A stretch of 64,000 nt of DNA, from positions 1 through 64,000 of the forward strand of contig NZ_CP063169.1 of NCBI RefSeq assembly GCF_014960965.1, given 5' to 3'. Under the pieces are notes generated by a model. It saw only the letters and a program-made list of their open reading frames with translations, ran no database searches and was not told the origin of the DNA. Positions within the stretch are counted from its first letter, which is position 1. Every line of letters begins with the position of its first letter. Below are positions 63,489 through 64,000 of the stretch, one piece after another. Both the position numbers and the translations under genes were made by a program. The DNA comes from Ruania alkalisoli. Lineage in GTDB: Bacteria; Actinomycetota; Actinomycetes; Actinomycetales; Beutenbergiaceae.

Positions 63489-64000
63489 TCAGCGGGTGGG
63501 CTGGTCGGGTCGGTTCAGGGCCGAACCCAGCACTTGACGGATGTAATCACGATTCTCGGCGCACACGCCGATGGAGTCACTGCCGTAGTGCTCGGTGCAG
63601 AACGGGCCGCGGTAGCCGAGTTCAATCGCGCGGCGGATGACCGCGCGGTAGTTGATCACGCCGTACTTCAGCGGTACCGGGGCGGAGGAGTAGGAACCGG
63701 TGGCCGGGTCCTCGTCGCGGGTGTAGCTCTTGATGTGCCAGAAGTTGCAGTACGGCAGCACCGTCTCGAACAGGTCGATCATGCCGGGTGAGCTGGGGAT
63801 CGGGCGGTGCAGGCGCACCAGGTTGCCGATGTCCGGGTTGAGGCCGACGGCGTCGTGGCCGACGTCTTTGACGAACTGCACCGCATCCTCGGGGGTGCCG
63901 ACGTAGGTGTCCTCGTACATCTCCAGGCTGACCTGAACGCCGTTGGCGGCGGCATGGTCGCCGAGCTCGCGAATCCGCTCGATGGCGAGGGGGCGCAGTT
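63489..64000 (-). CDS. Sugar phosphate isomerase/epimerase, 5'-truncated by the window edge
   Basis: At least 170 residues of a TIM-barrel protein of the AP-endonuclease-2-like sugar isomerase family (IolE/IolI/xylose-isomerase-like). Open to the window edge without a start; the readable part begins LRPLAIERIRELGDHA and includes VSLEMYEDTYVGTPEDAV, VGLNPDIGNLVRLHRPI, WHIKSYTRD and the C-terminal FCTEHYGSDSIGVCAEN. Metal ligands are expected at the Glu of SLEM, the Asp of NPDIG, the His of FWHIKS and the Glu of CTEHYG. Cotranscribed with the dehydrogenase downstream. The substrate is unknown; an inositol or uronate role is possible. Confidence 0.82.
   Translation of the reverse strand, partial: LRPLAIERIRELGDHAAANGVQVSLEMYEDTYVGTPEDAVQFVKDVGHDAVGLNPDIGNLVRLHRPIPSSPGMIDLFETVLPYCNFWHIKSYTRDEDPATGSYSSAPVPLKYGVINYRAVIRRAIELGYRGPFCTEHYGSDSIGVCAENRDYIRQVLGSALNRPDQPTR

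Overview
The window is high-GC actinobacterial chromosomal DNA that starts at the replication origin. The order dnaA-oriC-dnaN-gnd-recF-DUF721-gyrB-gyrA-DUF3566-tRNA-Ile-DLW-39-tRNA-Ala is typical of Actinomycetes. Frequent GTG starts, GTGA/ATGA overlaps and leaderless-looking promoters agree. The catabolic gene content would suit a soil or plant-associated member of Micrococcales (for example around Ruaniaceae/Bogoriellaceae), but genus placement is an inference I cannot test here.

Layout. 1-12.1 kb: conserved origin region with DnaA boxes upstream of dnaA, between dnaA and dnaN, and upstream of gyrB. 12.1-15.2 kb: a restriction-modification island directly after tRNA-Ala. It has a candidate restriction enzyme, an intact-looking C5-cytosine methyltransferase, and a decayed vsr gene that is hidden from normal ORF calling because it is split over several frames. 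15.2-33.1 kb: carbohydrate region with two LacI regulators and two paralogous cassettes (lipoprotein SBP, two permeases, GH78 alpha-L-rhamnosidase). Between the cassettes lie an AraC regulator and a self-contained ferredoxin / ferredoxin reductase / cytochrome P450 operon, which suggests uptake and processing of rhamnosylated, perhaps aromatic, plant compounds.

33.1-37.0 kb: single enzymes (RibD-like reductase, zinc alcohol dehydrogenase, aldo-keto reductase, DUF2277) and a membrane protein / small XRE regulator pair with operator-like palindromes. 37.1-42.7 kb: part of a myo-inositol catabolic locus (iolC, Cgl0159-like aldolase, iolB, iolD) divergent from a GntR regulator, with an IolR-like box between them. 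42.9-46.6 kb: membrane protein plus an ABC-2 exporter. 46.7-48.2 kb: class F sortase and a secreted CHRD-domain protein.

48.3-56.0 kb: FadR-type regulator divergent from a xyloside operon (GH39, aldo-keto reductase, ABC permeases, SBP, SDR). 56.1-64 kb: YczE-like membrane protein, DinB/DUF664 protein, a quinone oxidoreductase and a soxR/ridA pair that both carry SoxR-box-like palindromes, a methyltransferase, an MFS efflux protein with a MerR regulator, a 3-hydroxyacyl-CoA dehydrogenase and a truncated sugar isomerase.

The most notable non-obvious signals are the vsr pseudogene beside a live-looking methyltransferase, the duplicated rhamnoside cassettes around a P450 chain, a conserved hairpin that presents the Shine-Dalgarno sequence in front of both duplicated SBP genes, and a small SoxR regulon readable from operator sequences. 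No IS element, prophage or CRISPR array was seen.
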